From Sphingomonas zeae (lineage in GTDB: Bacteria; Pseudomonadota; Alphaproteobacteria; Sphingomonadales; Sphingomonadaceae), in the NCBI RefSeq assembly GCF_014197135.1, contig NZ_JACIFA010000016.1, positions 1-64,000 of the forward strand: a stretch of DNA of 64,000 bases, in the 5' to 3' direction. A program made the translations under genes and the position numbers. Positions within the stretch are counted from its first letter, which is position 1; the number at the start of each line of letters is the position of its first letter. This document shows, one piece after another, positions 49,693 to 60,806 of the stretch. The notes beneath the pieces are model-generated. The model was given only the letters and a program-made list of their open reading frames with translations. It was not told the DNA's origin and made no database searches.

Positions 49693-50979
49693 TTATGCCT
49701 GGTTACCCAGCCACGCCGTCCAGAAGCTCGCCAGATCGGCGCGGGGTGCACCCTTGACAGCGTCGAAGGCGGCCTTGGCGCCCGCCTTGTCACCACCGGC
49801 GGCCAGCGCGATGCCGAGGCGGGTGTTCACCTCATTGGCGTCAACGCCGCCCTTCTGAAGCGCCAGACGATAGAGTTCGGCGGCCTTGGTATAATTGCCC
49901 TGGCCATAATAGGCTTCGGCGGTCAGTGCGGCGAGCTTGCCGTCGCCCGCCGACTTGGCGCGCGCCTCGGTCGGGGCGAGCGAGCCTTCCTGGCGGTTCT
50001 TGGCTTCGGCGGCGGTCAGCATCGCCTTGGCCGTCGCATTGCCGGCCGGAATCTTCCCATTCGCCATGCCTTCCTTCAGCACCGACGCCGCCTCAGCAGG
50101 CAGCCCCTTGTCGGTCGCGTACTGAGCATATTCCATATAGTCATTCTGGTCGGCCAGCGACTTGGAGACGCGCATCAGGCGGAACAGGTCGAGCTTCTGG
50201 TTCTTGTCCAGCGTCGCCAGTGAGCCCGGCTGGAGGCCGTAGATGACCAGTGCGTTGCGCCAGTTCTGCGGGGTCGGATAGGCCGCGATCCACTTGCGCA
50301 TCCAGCTCAGCGTTTCGGGGACCTGCTTCGCCTTGTTGGCGCGGCCGATGGCGAACTTGTAATAATCCTCCGGCGCCTTCTGGCCCGAGGCGTTCATCTG
50401 GTCGATCACCGACGCCAGCTCGGCATTGCCCCCCGCCACGTCGCCCGTCTCGAACTTCGCCTTGACGATCAGCATTGGCAGGTTGGGGTCGTTATAGCCG
50501 AGCTGCTTGGCCTGCTGGAAATATTGCAGCGCGATCGGATACTGCTTGCCGTTGAAGGCCAGCGCGCCGCGGCGATAGACATAACGCGGCTTGTCGGCGG
50601 CGGGGGTCGACGGGCTGTTAATGAGCGCGTCGAGCGGCTTGGCAAGCACCGCCTCGTCGATCGGGGCGTTCGGATTGGCCTGCTGGGCCGCGAACAGCTT
50701 GCCCGATTCGAGCTCGTAGCGCATCGCGGCAGCGATATACTTGTCGTCTTCGGTCTTGGCCGCGGCCTCGACCGCGGCGATCAGCGGCTCGGCTGCGGCA
50801 TAATTCTTCTGCTGCAGGACGGGCTGCGCGGCCTGTGCGGCCTTCAGCGCCTCGGGGCTCAGCTTCAGGCCGCCCGCTTCTTCCTTCTTCTTCTGCGCAG
50901 ACGCCGGCGCGGTCAGCACGACGCTGCCCATGCCCGTCGCGAGCGCGGCCGCCAGCGCGAGCTTCGGTATGATTTTCAT
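49693..50979 (-). CDS. Secreted TPR-like helical-repeat protein
   Basis: This is a 428-residue exported protein with signal peptide MKIIPKLALAAALATGMGSV, cleavage near ASAQ. The mature part is a run of TPR-like helical pairs: SPEALKAAQAAQPVLQQKNYAAAE, ALAFNGKQYPIALQYFQQAKQLG, AYYGQGNYTKAAELYRLAL and ALAAGGDKAGAKAAF. Such proteins act as periplasmic scaffolds; no enzyme motif is present. The longer upstream frame overlaps the promoter and is not used. It diverges from yaaA over 168 bp. Function unknown. Confidence 0.8.
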   Translation of the reverse strand: MKIIPKLALAAALATGMGSVVLTAPASAQKKKEEAGGLKLSPEALKAAQAAQPVLQQKNYAAAEPLIAAVEAAAKTEDDKYIAAAMRYELESGKLFAAQQANPNAPIDEAVLAKPLDALINSPSTPAADKPRYVYRRGALAFNGKQYPIALQYFQQAKQLGYNDPNLPMLIVKAKFETGDVAGGNAELASVIDQMNASGQKAPEDYYKFAIGRANKAKQVPETLSWMRKWIAAYPTPQNWRNALVIYGLQPGSLATLDKNQKLDLFRLMRVSKSLADQNDYMEYAQYATDKGLPAEAASVLKEGMANGKIPAGNATAKAMLTAAEAKNRQEGSLAPTEARAKSAGDGKLAALTAEAYYGQGNYTKAAELYRLALQKGGVDANEVNTRLGIALAAGGDKAGAKAAFDAVKGAPRADLASFWTAWLGNQA

Positions 50980-51147
50980 GCGAATTCTCTCCAAGAATAC
51001 AGCCGGTCGGTCCGGGATCGTCGATGGCAGGCTTGATAGGGACAGCACGCGTCCCGTTCAAGCAAAGCGATGGAATGGATGTCCCCTATCCATTCACCGC
51101 TGAACGCGGATTGAACGGGAACGCTCCCGGCGCTAGCGCGCGCCATC

Positions 51148-51888
51148 ATGATCGCCGTCATCTCCCCCGCCAAGACGCTCGACTATCAGAGCCCCCTGCC
51201 CGACCTCGCACCCACCACGCCGCATTTTGCGCAAGAAGCGGAGGCGCTGGCCAAGGCCGCGTCCGGGCTCGGCGAAGAAAAGCTCGCCTCGCTGATGCGC
51301 ATTTCGCCCGCGCTCGCCGAGCTGAATGCCGAACGCTTCCGCGATTTCGCGACCGCGCCGGAACGCCCGGCAATGTTCGCCTTTGCGGGCGACGTCTATA
51401 CCGGGCTGGAGGCCAAGTCGCTCGACATACCCGCCGTGCGGTTCGCGCAAGACCATCTGCGGATGCTATCGGGGCTGTACGGCCTGCTCCGCCCGCTTGA
51501 TGCGATGCGCCCCTATCGTCTGGAGATGGGTACGCGCTGGGCACCGGGCGGCGGCAAGTTGACCGACTGGTGGGCCGTCCGCATCGCCGAACGGCTGATC
51601 GAGGAGGTCGAGGCGGAGGGATCGGGCACCATCCTGAACCTCGCCAGCCAGGAATATTGGCATGCCGTCGACGGCAAGCTGCCCGCCGCCATCCGGATCA
51701 TCGCGGTCGATTTCCGTGAGGGCGACCGCTTCGTCAGCTTCCACGCCAAAAAGGCGCGCGGAGCGATGGCGCGCTGGATGATCGAGCATCACGTCACCGA
51801 CACCGATGCGATGCGCGGCTTCGATAGCGATGGTTATGCGTTCGACGCCGAGGCAAGCACGCCGAACCTATGGAGATTCGTGCGATGA
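51148..51888 (+). CDS. yaaA: YaaA-family peroxide-stress protein
   Basis: This 246-residue YaaA/DUF328 protein lowers free iron and limits DNA damage after hydrogen peroxide in E. coli; the fold binds DNA and has a helix-hairpin-helix-like region. Marks are MIAVISPAKTLDY, AFAGDVYTGLEAKSL, HLRMLSGLYGLLRPLDAMRPYRLEMGT in two parts, and VSFHAKKARGAMARW. Length matches the family (about 250). Its stop overlaps the following SDR gene (ATGA), so they are a pair. Confidence 0.93.
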   Translation: MIAVISPAKTLDYQSPLPDLAPTTPHFAQEAEALAKAASGLGEEKLASLMRISPALAELNAERFRDFATAPERPAMFAFAGDVYTGLEAKSLDIPAVRFAQDHLRMLSGLYGLLRPLDAMRPYRLEMGTRWAPGGGKLTDWWAVRIAERLIEEVEAEGSGTILNLASQEYWHAVDGKLPAAIRIIAVDFREGDRFVSFHAKKARGAMARWMIEHHVTDTDAMRGFDSDGYAFDAEASTPNLWRFVR

Positions 51889-52583
51889 GCACATGGAAGC
51901 GGGCGATCGTCATCGGTGCTTCGGGCGGGATCGGCAAAGCGATCGCCGATGCGTTGGAGGAAGAGGACGTGAACGTCGCGCGCTTCGCGCGTTCGATGCC
52001 GGGCGATGGCCATATCGATATGGAGGATGAGGCCAGCATCTCCGCCGCCGCCGAGCGGATCGCCAAAGGCCCCGCCCCCGATCTGGTGATCGTCGCCACC
52101 GGCCTGCTCCATGATGGTGAGCGGGGGCCGGAAAAGGCTATCGATCAGCTTTCGCCCGAATGGCTGGCACGCAATTTCGCGGTCAACGCAATCGGCCCGG
52201 CGCTTGTCGCCAAGCATCTGTTGCCGCTGATGCCGCGCACTGGCAAGACGCTGTTCGCGGTGCTCTCCGCGCGGGTCGGGTCGATTTCCGATAACCGGAT
52301 GGGCGGCTGGTACGGCTATCGCGCGTCGAAGGCAGCGCTCAACCAGTTCGTCCGCACGCTCGCGATAGAACATAAGCGACGCAACGACCGCTCGATCATC
52401 GTCGCGCTGCATCCGGGCACGGTCGACACCGCGCTGTCCAAGCCGTTCCAGGGCAATGTCCGTCCTGGCGGGCTGTTCACGCCCGATCGCGCGGCGGTTC
52501 AACTGCTCGATGTGATCGACGGGCTAAAGGCGCCCGACAGCGGCAAGCTATTCGACTGGGAGGGCAAGGAGGTCCAGCCCTGA
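51885..52583 (+). CDS. Short-chain dehydrogenase (CsgA/C-factor-like)
   Basis: This 232-residue classical-fold SDR has the dinucleotide loop GASGGIGKA (residues 11-19), the catalytic Tyr and Lys in YGYRASKAALNQF, and a Ser in the preceding segment VLSARVGSISDN. The C-terminal HPGTVDTALSKPFQGNV matches the C-factor (CsgA)-type subgroup. It is cytoplasmic and probably uses NADPH or NADH. Translational coupling to yaaA suggests shared expression, but no joint function is known. The substrate cannot be named. Confidence 0.88.
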   Translation: MSTWKRAIVIGASGGIGKAIADALEEEDVNVARFARSMPGDGHIDMEDEASISAAAERIAKGPAPDLVIVATGLLHDGERGPEKAIDQLSPEWLARNFAVNAIGPALVAKHLLPLMPRTGKTLFAVLSARVGSISDNRMGGWYGYRASKAALNQFVRTLAIEHKRRNDRSIIVALHPGTVDTALSKPFQGNVRPGGLFTPDRAAVQLLDVIDGLKAPDSGKLFDWEGKEVQP

Positions 52584-52960
52584 TTCCAGCCGAAGGGAGC
52601 GGCAGGAATCGCCACGGAGGAACTGGCCCCTCGCCATCGGGCCGGCCTTAAACCGTTGGCCTATCATGATTATGACAAGATGGTAACATTTGCGACATGC
52701 AGCCGAAATCGCCGGCCTCGCATAAGCGCGGGGCTGGCCGCTGTTAACTCCCATCGGTGGCCAGCACCTGCAAAGTCCCGCGATCATGCTGCCGAGGGGG
52801 GGAGCACATTCGCCGGGCCCATCCCCGCCGCCCCGTTTCGCGCCCGCCGTTTCTCCCGAACGGCCGCCCGCGAATGGGTCGCGCGGGGGTGGTCAGGCGG
52901 CTCATGCTCCGCTAGTACCTCTGGTTCCCATCTGACCATCAAGCCGGAAAGCAACTGACT
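52584..52960. other. Long upstream region of gyrA
   Basis: No gene is supported in these 377 bases. No conserved protein frame, tRNA or clear riboswitch is visible. It presumably holds the gyrA promoter and leader; gyrA expression usually responds to supercoiling through its promoter. Short frames on either strand lack homology. Confidence 0.5.
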
Positions 52961-55707
<2,747 letters not shown>

Positions 55708-55711
<4 letters not shown>

Positions 55712-56064
55712 CCCACCCCTATCCCACCACTGCCTATAAGGTACTGACCGCCGATCAGATGGCGGCGCTGGAACAGGAGGGCGTCTTCACGGGCGCCCCG
55801 GTGGACAAGGCCGATGGCTATATCCACCTGTCCACCGCCGGGCAGCTGACCGAAACGGTCGACAAGCACTTCGCCGGCCAGAGCGACCTGCACATCGCGG
55901 CGGTCGATCTGGAGGCGATGGGGGAAGCGGTGAAGTGGGAGGAAAGCCGGGGCGGCCAGTTGTTCCCGCATCTCTATGCCAATCTGCCGCTATCGGCGGT
56001 CGTCGCCTATAGCCCGATGAGGCGCGAGGACGACGGGATGGTCCGCTTGCCGGTGACGGGGTAA
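55708..56064 (+). CDS. DUF952-family protein
   Basis: This is a 118-residue member of the DUF952 family, related to glutathione S-transferase-adjacent small proteins. Marks are GYIHLSTAGQLTETVDKHF, LHIAAVDLEAMG, VKWEESRGGQLFPHLYANL. The His-rich GYIHLS segment resembles the ADP-ribosyl-binding or cyclase-like fold suggested for this family, but no function is proven. It is coupled to gyrA by an ATGA overlap, a link that is probably one of convenience. Confidence 0.85.
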
Positions 56065-56155
56065 TATGGGCGGCCCTTGGCCAGACCCGTTCCGTCATCG
56101 AAACGTCACCAAATTCTAACACCGCGTTTACGCTCTCTTCGTAGAATGGGCGGCA

Positions 56156-57436
56156 ATGAAGCCGCCCGCTTTCTCCTCCTGTCCCGCAAGGGCTGAAAGC
56201 CCCGTGATCGGGAAAGATGCGTCGCTGATCGATGCCATTGGCTTGTTTCGGCAATATTCCGACATGCGGCTGCTGCCGGTGCTGGATGACGAAAGGCGAC
56301 CCGTCGGGGCGATCACCGAACGCGACGTGAAGGGACTGCTGTATAATCCCTTCGGCCATGCGCTCCTTCACAACCCCGATTTCGGGGCGAGCCTGACCGC
56401 CTATGTCCGCCCGCATCCCTGTTGCGAGGAAACGGCACCACTCGCCGACAAGCTGGCGCTCCATGCCGATTGGGGGGCGCCCGATGCCCTGATCCTGACT
56501 CGCAAGGGCATATTTGTCGGCCTGCTCGACGCCGCCAAAATCGCCCGGCTGGCCGCCGATGCGCAGATGGCGCTGGCGCAGGAGCGGATGGTCCGGGCGC
56601 GACGGATAGACGAAGCAGCGCGGTCCTTCACCGCGGATATTGCGGCGCTGTCGGAAAATCTCCTGCGCGCCACCGCCAATATGGGCGGGATGGCAAGCGA
56701 CCTCGCGCGCTATGCGGGGGAGACCCAGGGCGGCGCGGATCGCATGACAGAGGCGATGGCGGATACCGGCGCTGCGCTCAGCGATATCGCCGCACGCGGC
56801 CATGGCTTGGCCAGTGCCTTTGCCGCCATTACCCGCGACATGGACCAGGCCCGCACCATCCGGGAGGTTGTCCGGCACCGGATCGCGGCAACTGACCAGC
56901 GGGCGGACGCCTTGGCGGCCAGCGCGACCACGATCGACACGCTTCTGTCACTCATCGAAACCGTTGCGGCACGGACCAACCTGCTCGCGCTCAACGCCGC
57001 GATCGAGGCGGCACGGGCGGGCGAGGCCGGGCGCGGCTTCGCGGTCGTCGCGCATGAGGTAAAGGCCTTGGCCGGACAGACCCGCGAGGCCGCGCGGGAC
57101 GCCGCCCGCAATGTCGACGAGGTAAAGGCCAATCTTCACGCGCTGGTCGCCGAACAGGCCCAGCTCAACCGCGCCGTCGACACCATCGGCACCATCTCGC
57201 AGTCGATCGATGAGGCCGTCGCGGCGCAGGGTTTCGCAACGACCGGGATCGCGGCCAGCGTCGATCAGTCGGTCGCCTCCGCCCACCGGGTCGGCCAGCA
57301 GGTCCATCAGCTGCAACAGGACGCGAACCGGATCGATCAGGATGCCGGATCGCTGCTGACCCTGGCCGAGGCGTTGGAAAAGAGCATCGGAATGCTTCGC
57401 GATCGCACCGATGCCTTTGTCGCGACCGTCGTCTGA
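56156..57436 (+). CDS. Soluble chemoreceptor with CBS input domain
   Basis: This 426-residue cytoplasmic protein joins a CBS-domain pair to a methyl-accepting chemotaxis signalling domain. CBS units lie at about 15-55 (LLPVLDDERRPVGAITERDV) and 100-130 (DALILTRKGIFVGLLDAAK). A coiled coil follows, and the MCP hairpin at about 267-310 reads ARTNLLALNAAIEAARAGEA and GRGFAVVAHEVKALAGQT, the CheA/CheW contact motif. No membrane helix or HAMP domain is present. CBS pairs bind adenosine nucleotides, so it may report energy state or another cytosolic signal. No che genes are nearby in the window. Confidence 0.9.
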   Translation: MKPPAFSSCPARAESPVIGKDASLIDAIGLFRQYSDMRLLPVLDDERRPVGAITERDVKGLLYNPFGHALLHNPDFGASLTAYVRPHPCCEETAPLADKLALHADWGAPDALILTRKGIFVGLLDAAKIARLAADAQMALAQERMVRARRIDEAARSFTADIAALSENLLRATANMGGMASDLARYAGETQGGADRMTEAMADTGAALSDIAARGHGLASAFAAITRDMDQARTIREVVRHRIAATDQRADALAASATTIDTLLSLIETVAARTNLLALNAAIEAARAGEAGRGFAVVAHEVKALAGQTREAARDAARNVDEVKANLHALVAEQAQLNRAVDTIGTISQSIDEAVAAQGFATTGIAASVDQSVASAHRVGQQVHQLQQDANRIDQDAGSLLTLAEALEKSIGMLRDRTDAFVATVV

Positions 57437-57440
57437 TGGA

Positions 57441-57875
57441 TCAGACGTAGAGGTCGACGACCGCCACCCCCTGCCCGACGGCCTCCAGCAACAGGGTCCT
57501 GTGGCAATGGCAGGGATCACGCTCATAGCAGAGCAGCACGCTGGGCTTCTCGCCCGCCAGATCCAGCATCCGCGCCGCCGCCGCCTGCGCCTCGGGCAGG
57601 GCGAGCTGGTCGTCATAGACATCGCGCAGCGTGCCGACGTCCCCCTTCTTCGCCGCGTCCCGCCCCCGCTTGGGCGTGCCCAAATCCTTGAGATGGACAT
57701 AGTCGATCCCGACCTCGCGCAAGGCAGCGGCCAGCGGCGATTTGGAAAAGCCGGGCCGCCGGGACAAGGGCAGCGCGCGGACATCGATCAGCCGTTCTAC
57801 CCGGGCCTGTTTCAGGGTTGCCAGGAAAGCGTCGACGGTTGCGCCCTCATAACCGATGGTGAAGATGGTGGTCAT
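57441..57875 (-). CDS. DUF488-family protein
   Basis: This 144-residue DUF488 protein begins FTIGYEGATVDAFL, followed by DVRALPLSRRPGFSKS and LLCYERDPCHCHRTLL. The family resembles a small restriction-endonuclease or uncharacterised enzyme fold, with conserved Arg and a CxxxxxxCHCHR cysteine-histidine motif that could bind metal. Function is unknown. The start is the ATG at 57875; a longer frame to 57920 lacks homology. It converges with the chemoreceptor gene, 4 nt apart, and diverges from trmFO. Confidence 0.85.
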   Translation of the reverse strand: MTTIFTIGYEGATVDAFLATLKQARVERLIDVRALPLSRRPGFSKSPLAAALREVGIDYVHLKDLGTPKRGRDAAKKGDVGTLRDVYDDQLALPEAQAAAARMLDLAGEKPSVLLCYERDPCHCHRTLLLEAVGQGVAVVDLYV

Positions 57876-57949
57876 CTTACCGAGGTGGGGTGCCGCATCC
57901 GGCACGCCAAGTCCTTCCAACCGGGGCCGTCCGGGTTTAAGGCCGGTCG

Positions 57950-59344
57950 ATGACCTATGACATTCATGTGATCGGCGGCGGGCTGGCGGGCTCGGAGGCC
58001 GCGTGGCAACTCGCCGAGGCAGGGCTGCAAGTGCGCCTGTCGGAGATGCGCGGCGGCGCGGATACCACGCCTGCCCATCATGGCGGCGACCTGGCGGAGC
58101 TGGTCTGTTCCAATTCCTTCCGCTCGGACGACGCGACCTCCAACGCGGTCGGACTGCTGCATCAGGAAATGCGCGCGCTCGGCTCGATCATCATGGCCAA
58201 GGGCGACACCCATGCCGTCCCTGCCGGTTCGGCACTGGCGGTGGATCGCGATGGCTTTTCGGGCGGGGTGACGGCGGCGTTGGAGGCGCATCCCAACATC
58301 ACCATCGTCCGCGAGCGAATCGACGCGCTGCCGGAAGGGCCTGCGATCATCGCCACCGGCCCGCTGACCGCGCCGTCGCTGGCGGGCGGTATCGGCGAGG
58401 CGACCGGCGCGGAGGCGCTGGCCTTTTTCGACGCCATCGCGCCCATCGTCCACCGCGAGTCGATCGACATGGACGTCGCCTGGTTCCAGAGCCGCTGGAA
58501 CAAGGGCACGGGCAAGGATTATATCAACTGCCCGATGGACAAGGACCAGTATCTGGCCTTCCATCAGGCATTGCTGGACGGCGAGAAGACCGAGTTCCGC
58601 GAGTGGGAGAAGAACACTCCCTATTTCGACGGCTGCATGCCGGTCGAGGTGATGGCCGAGCGCGGGGTCGAGACGCTGCGCTTCGGGCCGATGAAAGGCG
58701 TCGGCCTCGACGATCCGCGCACCGGGCGCTGGCCCTATGCCGTCGTCCAGCTGCGGCAGGACAATGCGGCGGGGACGCTATGGAATATCGTCGGCTTTCA
58801 GACCAAGCTGAAATATGCCGAGCAGATCCGAATCTTCCGCACCATTCCGGGGCTGGAAAAGGCCGAGTTCGCACGGCTGGGCGGGTTGCACCGCAACACC
58901 TTCATCCGCTCGCCAGATTTGCTTGATGCGACGCTGCGGCTGAAATCGCGGCCGAACCTGCGCTTTGCCGGGCAGATCACGGGGTGCGAAGGCTATATCG
59001 AGAGCGCCGCGATCGGCCTGCTCGCCGGGCGTTTCGCCGCCGCCGAGCTGACCGGCAAGACTATTGCTCCGCCTCCAGTCGAGACGGCCTTGGGCGCGCT
59101 GCTCGGTCACATCACCGGGCTGGCGGAGGCCGAGACCTATCAGCCGATGAACGTCAATTTCGGCCTTTTCCCGCCCATTCCTGGACGGACCAAGAAGGCA
59201 GACCGCAAGAAGATGTACACCGACCGCGCGCGCGAGGCGCTGCCCGGCTGGCTCAACTCTCTTCCGCCGGGGCCGCCTCCAGTGCCTCAGCCGGTGCCGT
59301 TCGTGCCGGAGGACAGTCCCGCCGAACAGCCGGTCGACGCTTGA
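57950..59344 (+). CDS. trmFO: tRNA m5U54 methyltransferase TrmFO
   Basis: This is a folate- and FAD-dependent methylenetetrahydrofolate-tRNA-(uracil-5)-methyltransferase (464 residues) that makes T54 in tRNA. The FAD-binding start is HVIGGGLAGSEAAWQLAEAG. Diagnostic segments are ELVCSNSFRSDD, containing a conserved Cys, VDRDGFSGGVTAAL, MPVEVMAERG, FGPMKGVGLDDPRTG, NTFIRSPDLLD and YQPMNVNFGLFPPIPGR. The C-terminal 40 residues (PPGPPPVPQPVPFVPEDSPA) are a Pro-rich extension, whose coding DNA overlaps the opposing EF-hand gene by 92 bp. Confidence 0.96.
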   Translation: MTYDIHVIGGGLAGSEAAWQLAEAGLQVRLSEMRGGADTTPAHHGGDLAELVCSNSFRSDDATSNAVGLLHQEMRALGSIIMAKGDTHAVPAGSALAVDRDGFSGGVTAALEAHPNITIVRERIDALPEGPAIIATGPLTAPSLAGGIGEATGAEALAFFDAIAPIVHRESIDMDVAWFQSRWNKGTGKDYINCPMDKDQYLAFHQALLDGEKTEFREWEKNTPYFDGCMPVEVMAERGVETLRFGPMKGVGLDDPRTGRWPYAVVQLRQDNAAGTLWNIVGFQTKLKYAEQIRIFRTIPGLEKAEFARLGGLHRNTFIRSPDLLDATLRLKSRPNLRFAGQITGCEGYIESAAIGLLAGRFAAAELTGKTIAPPPVETALGALLGHITGLAEAETYQPMNVNFGLFPPIPGRTKKADRKKMYTDRAREALPGWLNSLPPGPPPVPQPVPFVPEDSPAEQPVDA

Positions 59345-59744
59345 CGGCGGTGGTGGCGAACTCGGCCGCGTTCATCGTGCCCGATTTGTCATGGTCGGCG
59401 GTGGCGAACTTGGTCGTGGCCTTGATCGCCCATTCGTCGAACGACAGCTTGCCGTCACCGTCGCGGTCCAGCTTGGCATAGGCCTTGCGCCGCGCGGCGA
59501 GATATTCCTCGCGGGTGATCGTGCCGTCGCGGTCCTTGTCATAGCGGTCGAAGCGCTTCTGCTCGCGCGTGCGGGCGGAGGCTTCGGGAAGCGGAGCGTC
59601 ATCCTCCGTGGCTTGGGGCGAGGCCGCCGCCGCGGCGCTTGCGGCGGGGAGCGAAGACGGTGTGTCCGGGCGGCTGCCCCAGAGGAACAGCCCCGCCCCT
59701 ACCAGCACGAGCGTGCCCAACCCACCGGCCAGATAGCGCCACAT
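59253..59744 (-). CDS. Membrane-anchored EF-hand calcium-binding protein
   Basis: This 163-residue protein has an N-terminal membrane helix or uncleaved signal (YLAGGLGTLVLVGAGLFLW). An Ala/Pro-rich linker follows, then three EF-hand loops: DKDRDGTITREE, DRDGDGKLSFDE and DHDKSGTMNAAE, with Asp and Glu at positions 1, 3, 5 and 12. It is expected to bind calcium in the periplasm. The last 30 residues (PARTAPAEALEAAPAEES) are encoded over the 3' end of trmFO on the other strand. Sphingomonad periplasmic EF-hand proteins of this type have no agreed role. Confidence 0.85.
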   Translation of the reverse strand: MWRYLAGGLGTLVLVGAGLFLWGSRPDTPSSLPAASAAAAASPQATEDDAPLPEASARTREQKRFDRYDKDRDGTITREEYLAARRKAYAKLDRDGDGKLSFDEWAIKATTKFATADHDKSGTMNAAEFATTAVKRRPAVRRDCPPARTAPAEALEAAPAEES

Positions 59745-60025
59745 CGGTCCCGTCTCCCCCCGTTCGACGGGCTATGGTTAACCGGGGTTAGGCATGGGCG
59801 GCAAGGTTTTCCCTTGGCCTTTGCCTTCGCTCCGGCTGAACGGGGTTAGATATCGACTGACCCATCCCTCATTCGCTCCACCCCGGCGAAGGCCGGGTCC
59901 AGTTTCTATGCTGCTTGTGGTGCGGTACAGCGGGGCGAGGTAGGCAAAGTCGGGCACCATCGACAATATAGTGCAACTGGACCCCGGCCTTCGCCGGGGT
60001 GGGCTCCGTCTTGAGACTGTAGGAG
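59745..60025. other. Intergenic region with palindromic repeat
   Basis: No gene is supported in these 281 bases. They hold an inverted pair of GC-rich repeats at 59881-59999 and the promoter region of the EF-hand gene. Confidence 0.5.
59881..59999. repeat. Inverted pair of REP-type palindromes
   Basis: CCCCGGCGAAGGCCGGGT (from 59881) and its near-complement CCCCGGCCTTCGCCGGGG (ending 59999) form long inverted arms (about 22 nt with one inserted base) around 74 bp. Each arm is itself a hairpin of the CCGGCGAAGGCCGG type that is common in sphingomonad genomes. Confidence 0.6.
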
Positions 60026-60718
60026 TCAGCGTCCCGTGAAACCGTGCCAGGCCAAACGCGTGGCACGCATTGGATGACCGGGCAGGCGATCCGGGTGGCG
60101 CAGGCTTTCGCGGGCCAGCACAGCCAGCCCGCTCAAACCCCGCACCGGCTTCGGGGACTTCGGAGCCAATGCTTGGTCCAGTTCCGAGACAGCCACCGCC
60201 CCGCTTCGCGAGCGGGTCGCCTCGTCGGAGACATGCTGCGCCAGGTCAGCCTTGGCCCATGCGGCTCCTAAAGACGCCATCCCCGACTGCCCCAACAATC
60301 GCCCGATACTCGCGAACAACACGCCCCCGCGCGCGTCCGCGTGACGTGTGGTGCGTTCGTCATCCAGCGGTTCGCCATCATCGAGAAGCGCCTCCCACCC
60401 CTCGATCATCGGCGCTAGGTCCGCCCCCCGCACGCCGCCGGGCAGGACCGAGGCCGCCAGGCGCTGCAACACGGGATGTGCCGGCGCTGGCTCGCGGTCG
60501 AGCTTTTCCAGCGCCTCATACCACCAGGTCAGCCGCATCTGGCCGACCATCGGCTCCGTGGTACTTTGCAGGATCGAGGCGAGTTGGTGATCCAGGTCGA
60601 GCAGCGCCGCGAACCCATCACGCGCCGACGCGGGCGCATAGCCCACCGCCAGCGCCTGTTCGCGCATCACCGCTTCGATGGCGGGCGGGGGCGTGGCGGC
60701 AGCGGAGGCTTCGGTCAT
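60026..60718 (-). CDS. Squalene/phytoene-synthase-fold protein, NDUFAF6-like
   Basis: This 230-residue protein has the trans-isoprenyl-diphosphate-synthase (squalene/phytoene synthase) fold. The recognisable stretch is LASILQSTTEPMVGQMRLTWWYEALEKLD, seen in two parts. The two aspartate-rich DxxxD motifs needed to bind prenyl diphosphate are absent, so it is probably not a phytoene synthase. It resembles the group that includes mitochondrial NDUFAF6, a complex I assembly factor. It lies upstream-free next to pdhAB, and its cytoplasmic role is inferred only by similarity. Confidence 0.75.
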   Translation of the reverse strand: MTEASAAATPPPAIEAVMREQALAVGYAPASARDGFAALLDLDHQLASILQSTTEPMVGQMRLTWWYEALEKLDREPAPAHPVLQRLAASVLPGGVRGADLAPMIEGWEALLDDGEPLDDERTTRHADARGGVLFASIGRLLGQSGMASLGAAWAKADLAQHVSDEATRSRSGAVAVSELDQALAPKSPKPVRGLSGLAVLARESLRHPDRLPGHPMRATRLAWHGFTGR

Positions 60719-60748
60719 CCCCTGCCCTTCGCACAGGTCGCCCCCACG

Positions 60749-60780
60749 AAAAAGGGCCTCCCGGTTTCCCGGAAGACCCC
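60749..60780 (-). terminator. Terminator of pdhA-pdhB
   Basis: On the minus strand a hairpin with two mismatches, GGGTCTTCCGG and CCGGGAGGCCC, is followed by TTTTT. It is 27 nt past the pdhB stop. Confidence 0.75.
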
Positions 60781-60806
60781 CTTCAATTCGCGAAGAAACC
60801 CACGGC

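Noticed and set aside
56156..57436. Phage or defence-type coiled-coil protein
   Set aside because: The conserved MCP hairpin motif clearly identifies a chemotaxis signalling domain.
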